Positions 40,728-48,179 of a DNA stretch of 64,000 nucleotides are shown here, one piece after another. The notes below the pieces were generated by a model. It did no database searches. It saw only the letters and a list, made by a program, of their open reading frames with translations, and had not been told where the DNA came from. Source of the stretch: Actinomadura spongiicola (GTDB lineage Bacteria; Actinomycetota; Actinomycetes; Streptosporangiales; Streptosporangiaceae); contig NZ_QVNQ01000001.1 in assembly GCF_003432485.1 (NCBI RefSeq), forward strand, positions 186,001 through 250,000. Reading direction: 5' to 3'. Both the position numbers and the translations under genes were made by a program. Position 1 is the stretch's first letter, and each line of letters starts with the position of its first letter.

Positions 40728-41366
40728 TCAGACGACGCCGTAGAGGCGGTCTCCGGCGTCTCCGAGGCCGGGCTCGATGAAGCCCTGCTCGTTGAGGTGG
40801 GAGTCGATCGCGGCCGTCACGACCCGGACGGGCGCCGCGTCGTCCGCGAACGTCTGCTCCACCTGCTTCAGCCCCTCGGGTGCGGCGAGCAGGCAGATCG
40901 CGGTGACGTCGTCGGCGCCGCGGTCGAACAGCAGCCGGATCGCGGCGGCGAGCGTCCCGCCGGTCGCGAGCATCGGATCCAGGACGTAGCACTGCCGCCC
41001 GGACAGGTCGTCGGGCAGCCGGGTCGCGTACGTCTCAGCCTGGAGCGTCCCCTCGTCCCGGACCATCCCGAGGAAGCCGACCTCGGCGGTCGGCAGCAGC
41101 CGCGTCATCCCGTCCAACATCCCGAGCCCGGCGCGCAGGATCGGCACGACGAGCGGTTTCGGGCTCGCCAGCTGGACGCCCTGGGCGGGCACGAGAGGGG
41201 TCTGGACGGTGGCCTCCGCCACCCGGACATCGCGGGTGGCCTCGTAGGCGAGCAGGGTGACCAGCTCGTCGGTCAGACGGCGAAACGTCGGGGAATCAGT
41301 GCGGATATCCCGCAATGTAGTGAGCTTGTGCGCGACGAGCGGATGATCGACGGCCAGGGTCTGCAT
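40728..41366 (-). CDS. upp: Uracil phosphoribosyltransferase
   Basis: This 212-residue enzyme makes UMP from uracil and PRPP. The N-terminus is [20 protein letters not shown], with the flexible [18 protein letters not shown] and the PRPP loop [13 protein letters not shown], and the C-terminal [11 protein letters not shown] characteristic of UPRTase. The ATG at 41366 gives family length; the ORF continues upstream in frame, but without homology. Weak GTGAGCG precedes it. It stands alone, divergent from a small hypothetical gene. Confidence 0.95.
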   Translation of the reverse strand: MQTLAVDHPLVAHKLTTLRDIRTDSPTFRRLTDELVTLLAYEATRDVRVAEATVQTPLVPAQGVQLASPKPLVVPILRAGLGMLDGMTRLLPTAEVGFLGMVRDEGTLQAETYATRLPDDLSGRQCYVLDPMLATGGTLAAAIRLLFDRGADDVTAICLLAAPEGLKQVEQTFADDAAPVRVVTAAIDSHLNEQGFIEPGLGDAGDRLYGVV

Positions 41367-41450
41367 TCGCTCACGGTAGCCCACCCCGGCCGATCCGCCC
41401 GTCGTCGCGGAGTTTGGATAGGACGCCGTTGAGCTGGGCAGTATGGCGAT

Positions 41451-41900
41451 ATGAGCAGCGAAAGCGATCAACGACCGGGAGGTCCGACGCGGGCGCGCGA
41501 GTCCGCGCCCGACCCACCCGCCCAGGTGACGCCCCCCGCCAAGGCGATGATCCCTCCACCAGAGACCGCCGTGCCGCCCCCCGAGGCCGAGGCTCCTGCC
41601 AACACCGCGGCGACCGCTCCCGAAAACTCCGTCGCCGAGCGGACGGCCGACGCCGGCCCCGCCACCGCCGCCGAGGCGGAGGTGACCGAAGTCACAGGAC
41701 GGGACGCCGCGCCGCGCCCGGGCCCGGGCCCGCAGGGCGAACTCTCCCCCGAGGAGGTGCGCGAGCATCTCCGCCGCCGGGCGATCTTCCTGCGGGAACT
41801 GGCAGAGGCCCGCGAACTGCGCCGCCGGGTCACGCCGCATCGCTCCCGCCGTGCGCGGATCCACGCGGCGCTGCGCCGCCGCACGTTCCGCATCAACTGA
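41451..41900 (+). CDS. Hypothetical protein with Pro-rich N-terminus and basic C-terminus
   Basis: A 149-residue protein: disordered Pro/Ala/Glu N-terminal 100 residues, then a charged helical segment ([40 protein letters not shown]) ending FRIN. The basic C-terminal part is the conserved portion in actinomycetes. It could bind nucleic acid, but this is an inference from charge. No clear ribosome site. Confidence 0.65.
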   Translation: MSSESDQRPGGPTRARESAPDPPAQVTPPAKAMIPPPETAVPPPEAEAPANTAATAPENSVAERTADAGPATAAEAEVTEVTGRDAAPRPGPGPQGELSPEEVREHLRRRAIFLRELAEARELRRRVTPHRSRRARIHAALRRRTFRIN

Positions 41901-42082
41901 GCACCGGTTCGGTCGGTGGAATTGCTCCGCGTGGCCCTGAATCGCGTAGTGCGGCCCGGGATTTCGTGGCGCTGACTCCGAGCCTCACGGGCGGGTGCGG
42001 CACCCAGTTTGGCGGTCGGGCGCACGCACGCGGGCCGCATCTGGGACCATGCCCTGGCAGGAGACGGGCCGGTGGGGTGGAA

Positions 42083-42568
42083 ATGACAGATGTGGACGCG
42101 ACGGACTTCGCCGTCGTGGTGTACCGGGAAGATGAGGGCTGGGAGGCCGAGATCCTCCCGGTGGCGTTGACCGAGGACCTCGCGGGACTCGTCCACGCCC
42201 TGCGCCAGCAGCCGAGCCTCGGCGGCACGGTTGGTCTGGTCTCGGTCGGCGACGACTTCTTCGTCGCGATCCGGCTGCTCGGCGACGAGGTCATGGTCTT
42301 CCTGTCGGACGTCACGGCCTCCGTCGACTGGCCGCTCGCGGGACAGGTCCTCGACTATCTGGACATCCCGATCCCCGAGGACGAGGAGCTCGACCAGGTC
42401 CTCCCGGTCGGCGACATGTCGATCTTCGCCGATCTCGGGTTGGACGAGATGGATCTCGGCGCCATCTCGGGCGACCTGGAGCTGTATCCGGACGAGATGC
42501 TCCTCAGCATCGCCGGTCGCATCGGTTTCGCGGCCGCCTTCGAACGCGCCCTGGACACCATCTCCTGA
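42083..42568 (+). CDS. tRNA adenosine deaminase-associated protein 1
   Basis: A 161-residue acidic protein (DFAVVVYREDEGWEAEILPV, ALRQQPSLGGTVGLVSVGDD, DLGLDEMDLGAISGDLELYP) of the family named for its position next to tadA in actinomycetes. The ATG at 42083 begins MTDVDATDF. It is the first of two tandem paralogues (second at 42723), then tadA at 43153. The true function is unknown; a regulatory or stabilising role for TadA has been inferred from synteny only. Confidence 0.82.
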   Translation: MTDVDATDFAVVVYREDEGWEAEILPVALTEDLAGLVHALRQQPSLGGTVGLVSVGDDFFVAIRLLGDEVMVFLSDVTASVDWPLAGQVLDYLDIPIPEDEELDQVLPVGDMSIFADLGLDEMDLGAISGDLELYPDEMLLSIAGRIGFAAAFERALDTIS

Positions 42569-42722
42569 GCCGTCCCGCCGGTGCGCGAGACCCGGCGTCA
42601 GCACCGCGAACAGCGCGACGGCCGGTCGGCCGCGGACGGATCCACGGCGTCGGGAGCCTCCCGCCCAGGTAAGCGGAGGTAAGGGGTGTGACCGCGGCGA
42701 CCTCCTGGGTCACAATGAGCAG

Positions 42723-43160
42723 GTGTCCTATTTCGCCGCCGTGTTCGCGCGGACCCCGCAGGGCTGGGTCGGAACCGAGGCCCTCCTCGCCGAGGCCGAA
42801 CACGTCGACGACGTCGCCGACCTGATGCGGGAGGCGGCCGTCGAGTCCTACGGCGACCCGGTGGTGCTCCTCGTCGAGCAGGACGACGACTGGTTCGCGG
42901 TCGTCCGGCTGGACGACGAGCAGGAGCCGCGCGCCTACGTCTCCACCGTCCGCGAGGACGGGCTCGGCTCCCTGTTCCAGCAGCTCGTCGGGGACGTCCC
43001 GGACGGCGACCCGGGCGGCGACCCGGCGCTGCTCGACGATCTCGGCCTCGACTCCAAGCAGCTCAGCGACCTAGGCGAACGCGCCCTGCCCGGCGACGCG
43101 CTCCTCACCGTCGCCGAACACGCCGGTTTCGGCGAGGAGTTCGACCGCCTCCGTGACTGA
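42723..43160 (+). CDS. tRNA adenosine deaminase-associated protein 2
   Basis: A 145-residue acidic paralogue (MSYFAAVFARTPQGWVGTEA, DWFAVVRLDDEQEPRAYVST, DLGLDSKQLSDLGERALPGD). The GTG at 42723 is the best start. The gene overlaps tadA by 8 bp, so the proteins are made together. The two paralogues share a DLGLD...L motif and a similar beta-rich N-terminus, suggesting gene duplication. Confidence 0.85.
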   Translation: MSYFAAVFARTPQGWVGTEALLAEAEHVDDVADLMREAAVESYGDPVVLLVEQDDDWFAVVRLDDEQEPRAYVSTVREDGLGSLFQQLVGDVPDGDPGGDPALLDDLGLDSKQLSDLGERALPGDALLTVAEHAGFGEEFDRLRD

Positions 43161-43662
43161 CCCACACGCACCGCACCGTCCCGAGCCGGGGGCCGACACC
43201 GTCCTGGACGGGTTCCAACCGGCCATGCGGCACGCTTTGCGCGAAGCACGCACGGCCTTCGAGAACGGTGAGATTCCGGTCGGCGCGGTCGTCCTGGACG
43301 AGTCGGGCGACGTCCTCGGAACGGGTCACAACGACCGCGAACGGAGCGCCGACCCCACCGGCCACGCGGAGATCGTCGCGATGCGGGCCGCGGCGGCGTC
43401 CCTCGGAACCTGGCGGCTGTCCGGGTGCACGCTGGTCGTCACGCTGGAGCCGTGCACGATGTGCGCGGGGGCGTCCGTCCAGGCGCGGCTCGCACGGGTC
43501 GTGTACGGCGCCGTCGACCCGAAGGCGGGCGCGGTCGGATCTCTGTGGGACGTCGTCCGCGACCGCCGCCTCAACCACCGCCCGGAGGTGGTCGCCGGAG
43601 TCATGGCGGACGAGTGCGGCGCCCTGCTCACCGAGTTCTTCGCCCGCCGCAGAGTCGGGTAG
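43153..43662 (+). CDS. tadA: tRNA-specific adenosine deaminase
   Basis: A 169-residue cytidine-deaminase-fold enzyme with the zinc sites HAEIVAM and PCTMCAG. TadA converts A34 to inosine in tRNA-Arg(ACG). It begins MTDPHAPHRPEPGADTVLDG with an N-terminal extension of 25 residues ahead of MRHALREAR. GTG at 43153 overlaps the preceding gene. It ends 10 bp before a tRNA-Ser(CGA) gene. Confidence 0.94.
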   Translation: MTDPHAPHRPEPGADTVLDGFQPAMRHALREARTAFENGEIPVGAVVLDESGDVLGTGHNDRERSADPTGHAEIVAMRAAAASLGTWRLSGCTLVVTLEPCTMCAGASVQARLARVVYGAVDPKAGAVGSLWDVVRDRRLNHRPEVVAGVMADECGALLTEFFARRRVG

Positions 43663-43672
43663 GCTCTCCCGC

Positions 43673-43757
43673 GGTGGTGTCGCCTAGTGGACGAGGGCGC
43701 ACGCCTCGAAAGCGTGTGAAGTGCAAGCTTCCGTGGGTTCGAATCCCACCACCACCG
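43673..43757 (+). tRNA. tRNA-Ser(CGA)
   Basis: Acceptor arm GGTGGTG (43673-43679) pairs with CACCACC (43750-43756); discriminator G at 43757. The anticodon loop CCTCGAAAG gives CGA, and a long variable arm GTGAAGTGCAAGCTTCC is present. T loop TTCGAAT. No CCA encoded. 85 nt. It directly follows tadA. Confidence 0.95.
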
Positions 43758-43760
43758 CAG

Positions 43761-43800
43761 CGCGAAGGCCGCCGCCCCATTACCGGGACGACGGCCTTCA
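43761..43800. terminator. Hairpin after tRNA-Ser(CGA)
   Basis: GAAGGCCGCCG and the matching CGACGGCCTTC end form a stem of about 10-13 bp with one mismatch. It separates the tRNA from the convergent EamA gene. Confidence 0.6.
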
Positions 43801-43806
43801 GACGTT

Positions 43807-44691
43807 TCAGCCCGCTGTCACGAGTGCTACGCCGGCCACGGCGACTGCCAGGCCGACGCGTTGGACGGTGCGGAGTCGCTCGCTGTAGGCGATTCTGGCC
43901 AGCAGGACGGTGATCGCCGGGTAGAGGGACGTCAGGACCGCGGCGAGGCTGAGCATCCCTTCGTGCGCGGCCAGGAAGTAGAGCACGTTCGCGCCCGTGT
44001 CCAGAATGCCGGACAGCAGCGCCAGGCCCAGCAGCGTCCGGCCCGGCACCGGCGGGCCGAGGTCGCGGCCGCGGAGCGCCATGACCAGCAGCGCCGCCGC
44101 CACCACGGTGAGGGTGCCGGCACGTGCGCCGACGATCGGCCAGAGCCCACTGTCGTCCCCGGCCTCCTTCAGCACCACGAAGAAGACTCCGAAGCAGGTT
44201 CCGGACGCCGCCGCCATCAACGGACCCGAGTCCAGCAGGCGCCGCCGGCCGCCCACGGCCGCGTCGCCGGACTCCCCGCCGGTTCCGGCCTCCATGCTGA
44301 CCAGCCCGATCGCGACGAGGCACAGCAGCACGCCGACCACCACGGAACGTTCGAGCCGCTCGCCGCCCACCACGCCCACCGCGACCGGGAGCACGGCCCC
44401 GGCCAGGGCGGACACGGGCGCCACGACGCTCATCGGGCCCCGGGCGAGCGCCCGATAGAAGGCGATCAGACCCGTTCCGCCGCTGAGACCGCCCAGGAAC
44501 CCCAAGGCCATCGGCGCGGCCCCGATACGGCCGCCGGTGAACAGCGCGGACACCAGGACGACCACGAGTCCGGCCGGAACACAACAGATCAATGCCCTGA
44601 GCACCGTCGACTTCCGGGCGACCGCGCCGCCGAGAAAGTCCGCCACTCCGTAGGCGAGCGCCGCGCCCAGCGCGAGGACCATGACCATCAT
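43807..44691 (-). CDS. EamA-family DMT exporter
   Basis: A 294-residue protein with ten membrane helices in two EamA repeats (ALGAALAYGVADFLGGAVAR; SGTCFGVFFVVLKEAGDD; ALLSGILDTGANVLYFLAAH). DMT family exporters move amino acids or metabolites. It overlaps the B3/4 gene by 4 bp (ATGA), so they form an operon. The XRE-cupin regulator is divergent and is likely to control it. Substrate unknown. Confidence 0.9.
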   Translation of the reverse strand: MMVMVLALGAALAYGVADFLGGAVARKSTVLRALICCVPAGLVVVLVSALFTGGRIGAAPMALGFLGGLSGGTGLIAFYRALARGPMSVVAPVSALAGAVLPVAVGVVGGERLERSVVVGVLLCLVAIGLVSMEAGTGGESGDAAVGGRRRLLDSGPLMAAASGTCFGVFFVVLKEAGDDSGLWPIVGARAGTLTVVAAALLVMALRGRDLGPPVPGRTLLGLALLSGILDTGANVLYFLAAHEGMLSLAAVLTSLYPAITVLLARIAYSERLRTVQRVGLAVAVAGVALVTAG

Positions 44692-45353
44692 GGCCCGCCG
44701 ACGAGCCGGCTCGTGACCCGGACGTCGGGTGCGATCTCGCGGAGCCGTTCCGTCAGGCGCTCCCCGGCCTCCGCCAGCCGCTCCATCGGGTACGGCTCAA
44801 GGCGTTCGAGCAGGAAGAAGCCGTTCTTCGTGGTCTCGGTCAGCCGGGTGCGGACGCACTGGCGCCAGTTCCATCGGCGGCAGGTCACGCCCGCGTCGTC
44901 CCGCCAGACGACCTCGCCCGGGTCGGGGTGGTCCACGGCCGGTTCCCCTTCGACGACCACGTCGAACGGCTCGTCCCCGGTGGCGCGCACCAGCCGCGCC
45001 GCGCCCTGGTAGGCGTCGAGGTCCTCACCGCCGATCGGCAGGGCGTACTCCACGCTCACCGCGTTGTAGGCGTCCACGACCCGGTTGATGGACGGGAGCG
45101 AACCGGCCCGCCGGAGCAGCGCGTCCACCGACGGCCGGGTTCGCTTCGGTTTGGCGCCGAACGCCCGGTAGGCGTCGTGCCAGGCGCCCACATGCGGATC
45201 GTCCGCGTCGGCCTTCGCCGCCGCGTCGGCCAGCCAGCCCTCCGAAACGTGATCGCCGGGCCCGTTCGCCAGCCCCTCGGCGACCACGACGAGCACGGCG
45301 AAATCAGGCCGCAGTTCCCGTACGGCCTCGTCCACCGAAACCCGGTCCAGCAT
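44688..45353 (-). CDS. B3/B4 tRNA-binding-domain protein
   Basis: A 221-residue protein with the B3/4 domain of PheT: VEYALPIGGEDLDAY, EVVWRDDAGVTCRRWNWRQC, TTKNGFFLLERLEPYPMERL. Such stand-alone proteins may edit misacylated aminoacyl-tRNA or bind aminoacyl ligands; function is uncertain. The start at 45353 gives normal length. Operon with the EamA exporter. The arrangement with a divergent XRE-cupin regulator is a recurrent actinomycete module. Confidence 0.87.
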   Translation of the reverse strand: MLDRVSVDEAVRELRPDFAVLVVVAEGLANGPGDHVSEGWLADAAAKADADDPHVGAWHDAYRAFGAKPKRTRPSVDALLRRAGSLPSINRVVDAYNAVSVEYALPIGGEDLDAYQGAARLVRATGDEPFDVVVEGEPAVDHPDPGEVVWRDDAGVTCRRWNWRQCVRTRLTETTKNGFFLLERLEPYPMERLAEAGERLTERLREIAPDVRVTSRLVGGP

Positions 45354-45365
45354 CGCTCACTCCCG

Positions 45366-45409
45366 GTCATTTTAACGAACTCGACATGTCATTATACCGA
45401 CCATGACCG
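45366..45409. promoter_or_regulatory. GGTCAT/ATGACC inverted repeat, candidate XRE-cupin operator
   Basis: GGTCAT near 45366 and ATGACC near 45404 form an inverted repeat in the 103-bp gap between the B3/4 and XRE-cupin genes, with ATGTCATT between them. Confidence 0.35.
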
Positions 45410-45456
45410 GTGACCCGGCATCGTGAGATCGTGAGGGCGGTGATCGGGGAGGTCAT

Positions 45457-46020
45457 GTGAGCGAGCAGGAGGCCATCGGCGAGGCCGTGGCGCGGACCGT
45501 CCGGGCGCTCCGCGCGAGCCACGGCTGGAGCCTGGACGAACTGGCCGGACGCGCCGGAGTGAGCAAGGGCGTCCTGGTCGGCCTCGAACAGGGACGCGGC
45601 AACCCGAACCTGGGCACGCTCATCCGCATCTCCGACGCGCTCGGAGTTCCGCTGACACGACTCGTCCAGGTGGAGGAGGAACCACCGGTGAGACTCTTCC
45701 GCCCGGAACGACACGTGGTCCTCTGGCAGGGCGAGCACGGCGGCACGGGGACGCTCCTCGCCGGAAGCGACCCACGCCCCTCACTGGAGCTGTGGCGCTG
45801 GGAACTCCAACCCGGCGAGGCCCGCGACAGCGACGCCCACGTACCCGGCACCAAGGAGATCGTCTACGTCGACCAGGGCACGCTCACCCTGGGCGTGGAC
45901 GGCCGAACAGACCTCGTCGGAGAAGGAACCGCGGCCGTCTTCGTCGGCGACCGCCCCCACTCCTACGCCAACACCACGGACAACGAAGTCCATTTCATCC
46001 TGGCCGTCCTCGACCTCTGA
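45457..46020 (+). CDS. XRE regulator with cupin domain
   Basis: A 187-residue protein: HTH_XRE (HGWSLDELAGRAGVSKGVLV, GLEQGRGNPNLGTLIRISDA) and a C-terminal cupin (GTKEIVYVDQGTLTLGVDGR, GDRPHSYANTTDNEVHFIL). GTG start at 45457. It is divergent from the B3/4-EamA operon and likely senses a small ligand in the cupin. The cupin lacks the full set of metal His residues, so it probably binds a ligand without metal. Confidence 0.9.
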   Translation: MSEQEAIGEAVARTVRALRASHGWSLDELAGRAGVSKGVLVGLEQGRGNPNLGTLIRISDALGVPLTRLVQVEEEPPVRLFRPERHVVLWQGEHGGTGTLLAGSDPRPSLELWRWELQPGEARDSDAHVPGTKEIVYVDQGTLTLGVDGRTDLVGEGTAAVFVGDRPHSYANTTDNEVHFILAVLDL

Positions 46021-46419
46021 CCAACACTTACCGAGCCCGAACCACCGGGCGGTGGCCGATGAGGGCCGTTTCCGACCACCGATCGACCTGCCGAGCGACC
46101 CCCTGCCCTCGCTGTGCGCGCTGGCCTGCGGCGCGATCACCGCCCAGGAGTGGGGCAGTGCCTACCACCCGGCGTACCCGCCCGGGATCCCTGCGTCGAG
46201 GCCCGCAGGCCGTACCGGGCACCGCCGGACGCCTCGCACCGGCACAGGCCATGATCTGAGGCCACCGCCCTGGGCCTCGTCGTCCGCCGAAGCGACGGAG
46301 CCGTTCGACACGGACGCGCGGAAAGGAATCGAAGGGTCCGGTTTCGCGGGGACGCTCGGACGGGCGTGGCCCAACGGCGGGCACGGTCGCGCGGTCCCGT
46401 AAGTCCTTGATGACGTGGG
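46021..46419. other. Gap with possible remnant of a larger gene
   Basis: About 399 bp between the XRE-cupin gene and the dnaN paralogue. One frame reads LPSDPLPSLCALACGAITAQ then EWGSAYHPAY, reminiscent of the C-termini of WD40/AAA proteins, but there is no extended match. No intact gene is supported. Confidence 0.4.
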
Positions 46420-47568
46420 TCAGGGGGTGAGGCGGACGGGCATGGCGAGGTAGCGGAAGCCGGTGTCGGTGGCGTCGTCCTTGGTGTCGTCGGAGTCTTT
46501 CTTGTCGGGGATGCCGGTGAGGAGGGCGGCCTTGGTGGGGCCCGCGCATTCGAGGCGGGCGTACTCGGTGTCGATGCCCGCCAGGCCGTCCAGGAGGTAT
46601 TGGGGGGCGAAGGCGATGTCGATGTCGTCGCCGGTGAGTTCGACGGCGAGGCTCTCGTTGGCGCGGGCGGAGTCGCCGGTGGCGGCGCGGATGCGGACCT
46701 CGCCGGACGTGAAGGCCAGTTGGACGGGGGTGCCGCGTTCGGTGACGAGGGCGGCGCGCTTGATCGCCTCGACGAACGGGGCGACGGGGATCTCGGCGAC
46801 GGACGACCAGGTGCCGGTGAGGCGGGATCGGTAGTTGATGTACTGGTCGTCCAGGAGGCGGCTGGTCATGCTGCGTCCGCCGCCGGAGACGCCGATGAGG
46901 GTGTCGGCGCCGCCGCCGAGGTCGATGGCGACCTCGGCGCCGCGTTTGATGGCCTTGGCCGTGTCGGCGAGCGTGCGGGCGGGGACGACGACACCGGCGG
47001 TGAAGTCGGGGTCGGCGGGGGACCAGGTCAGCTCGCGGGCGGCGATGCGGTAGCGGTCGGTGCAGGCGAGCCACATCGTGTCGCCGTCGAGGTCGACGCG
47101 GACGCCGGTGAGCATCGGGAGGGTGTCGTCGCGTCCGGCGGCCGGGGTGACCTGGGCGACGGCGGCGGCGAAGAGGTCGGCGGGGACGGTGCCCGCGCGG
47201 GCGGGCGGTTCGGGGAGGGTCGGGTAGTCCTCGACGGGCAGCGTCAGCAGGCCGAACTCGGCCGGGCCGCAGCGGACGACCACCTCCGAGCCCTTCGTGA
47301 AGATCTCCACGGGGTGCGGGGGGAGGTTGCGGACGATGTCCGCGAGGAGCCGCCCGGGGACGAGCGCGCGGCCCGGCTCGGTGACGTCCGCGTCCTCCCT
47401 GGCGCGGGCGGACACCTCGTAGTCGAAGCCCGCGAGGGTGAGTTCTCCCTGCTCGTTGACGTCGATGAGCATGCCCGCGAGGACGGGGAGCGCGGGGCGC
47501 GCCGGTAGCGTCCGCGCCGCCCAGGCCACGGCGTCGGCGAGCGTCTGCCGGTCGACTCGGAACTCCAC
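46420..47568 (-). CDS. dnaN: DNA polymerase III sliding clamp, second copy
   Basis: A 382-residue clamp with three repeated domains: MEFRVDRQTLADAVAWAART (domain 1), TLPMLTGVRVDLDGDTMWLA (domain 2), FRYLAMPVRLTP at the C-terminus. It forms a dimeric ring that tethers polymerases. The GTG at 47568 gives family length. There is no dnaA, recF or gyrB nearby, so it is probably a paralogue of the oriC clamp; second clamps in actinomycetes may serve repair polymerases. It lies next to the Ogt/Ada-AlkA repair genes on the same strand. Confidence 0.88.
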   Translation of the reverse strand: MEFRVDRQTLADAVAWAARTLPARPALPVLAGMLIDVNEQGELTLAGFDYEVSARAREDADVTEPGRALVPGRLLADIVRNLPPHPVEIFTKGSEVVVRCGPAEFGLLTLPVEDYPTLPEPPARAGTVPADLFAAAVAQVTPAAGRDDTLPMLTGVRVDLDGDTMWLACTDRYRIAARELTWSPADPDFTAGVVVPARTLADTAKAIKRGAEVAIDLGGGADTLIGVSGGGRSMTSRLLDDQYINYRSRLTGTWSSVAEIPVAPFVEAIKRAALVTERGTPVQLAFTSGEVRIRAATGDSARANESLAVELTGDDIDIAFAPQYLLDGLAGIDTEYARLECAGPTKAALLTGIPDKKDSDDTKDDATDTGFRYLAMPVRLTP

Positions 47569-47650
47569 CTTGATCTGCCTTTCCGCGAACCGCCTGACCG
47601 GCCGGGGACACCGGCCATGACATGCACGGTATCCCCCGGCGCCGACAAAC

Positions 47651-48160
47651 TCAGAACAGCGCGTCCTGGGTGATCTTGGTCTTGCGTTCGAAGTCGAGGA
47701 GGTAGCGCTTGCGGTCGAGGCCGCCGCCGTAGCCGGTGAGGTCGCCGGTGGAGCCGACGACGCGGTGGCAGGGGACGATGACGCTGATGGGGTTGCGACC
47801 GTTGGCGAGGCCGACGGCGCGGGACGCGGAAGGCCTGCCGAGTTCGACGGCGATCTGACCGTAGGTGATGGTCTCGCCGTAGGGGATTTCCTGGAGCGCC
47901 GACCAGACGCGTTTCTGGAACTCGGTCCCGCGAAGGGTGAGGGGGAGGTCGAACTCGGTCAGCTCACCCGCGAAGTAGGCGGAGAGTTGTTCGACGACGC
48001 CCGCGAACGGTTCGGCGGTGACGTCGTCCGGGGCGCCGAAGGTTTCCTGGAGCGGACGGTGCCGTTGCTCCTCCATGTAGAGGGCTGACAGGGCGCCGTC
48101 CCGAGCCACCAGTGTGAGTGGTCCTACGGGGCTGTCCACGACGACATGCGTCGGTTCCAT
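47651..48160 (-). CDS. ogt: Methylated-DNA-protein cysteine methyltransferase
   Basis: A 169-residue suicide enzyme repairing O6-methylguanine. The active site PCHRV, the RAVGLANGRNP helix and the Asn hinge are present. The start ATG 48160 has AAGGAA 5 nt upstream. It begins 19 bp after the Ada-AlkA stop, so the two form an operon; the separate Ogt provides the transferase lacking in the Ada fusion. Confidence 0.94.
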   Translation of the reverse strand: MEPTHVVVDSPVGPLTLVARDGALSALYMEEQRHRPLQETFGAPDDVTAEPFAGVVEQLSAYFAGELTEFDLPLTLRGTEFQKRVWSALQEIPYGETITYGQIAVELGRPSASRAVGLANGRNPISVIVPCHRVVGSTGDLTGYGGGLDRKRYLLDFERKTKITQDALF

Positions 48161-48179
48161 GTCGTTCCTTTCCGGAGTG

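Noticed and set aside
46052..46402. Short plus-strand frame resembling a WD40/AAA protein C-terminus
   Set aside because: The match is limited to a few dozen residues and there is no upstream domain; treated as an unassigned gap.
46420..47568. Chromosomal origin at dnaN
   Set aside because: dnaA, recF, gyrB, rpmH and a DnaA-box array are absent beside this dnaN.
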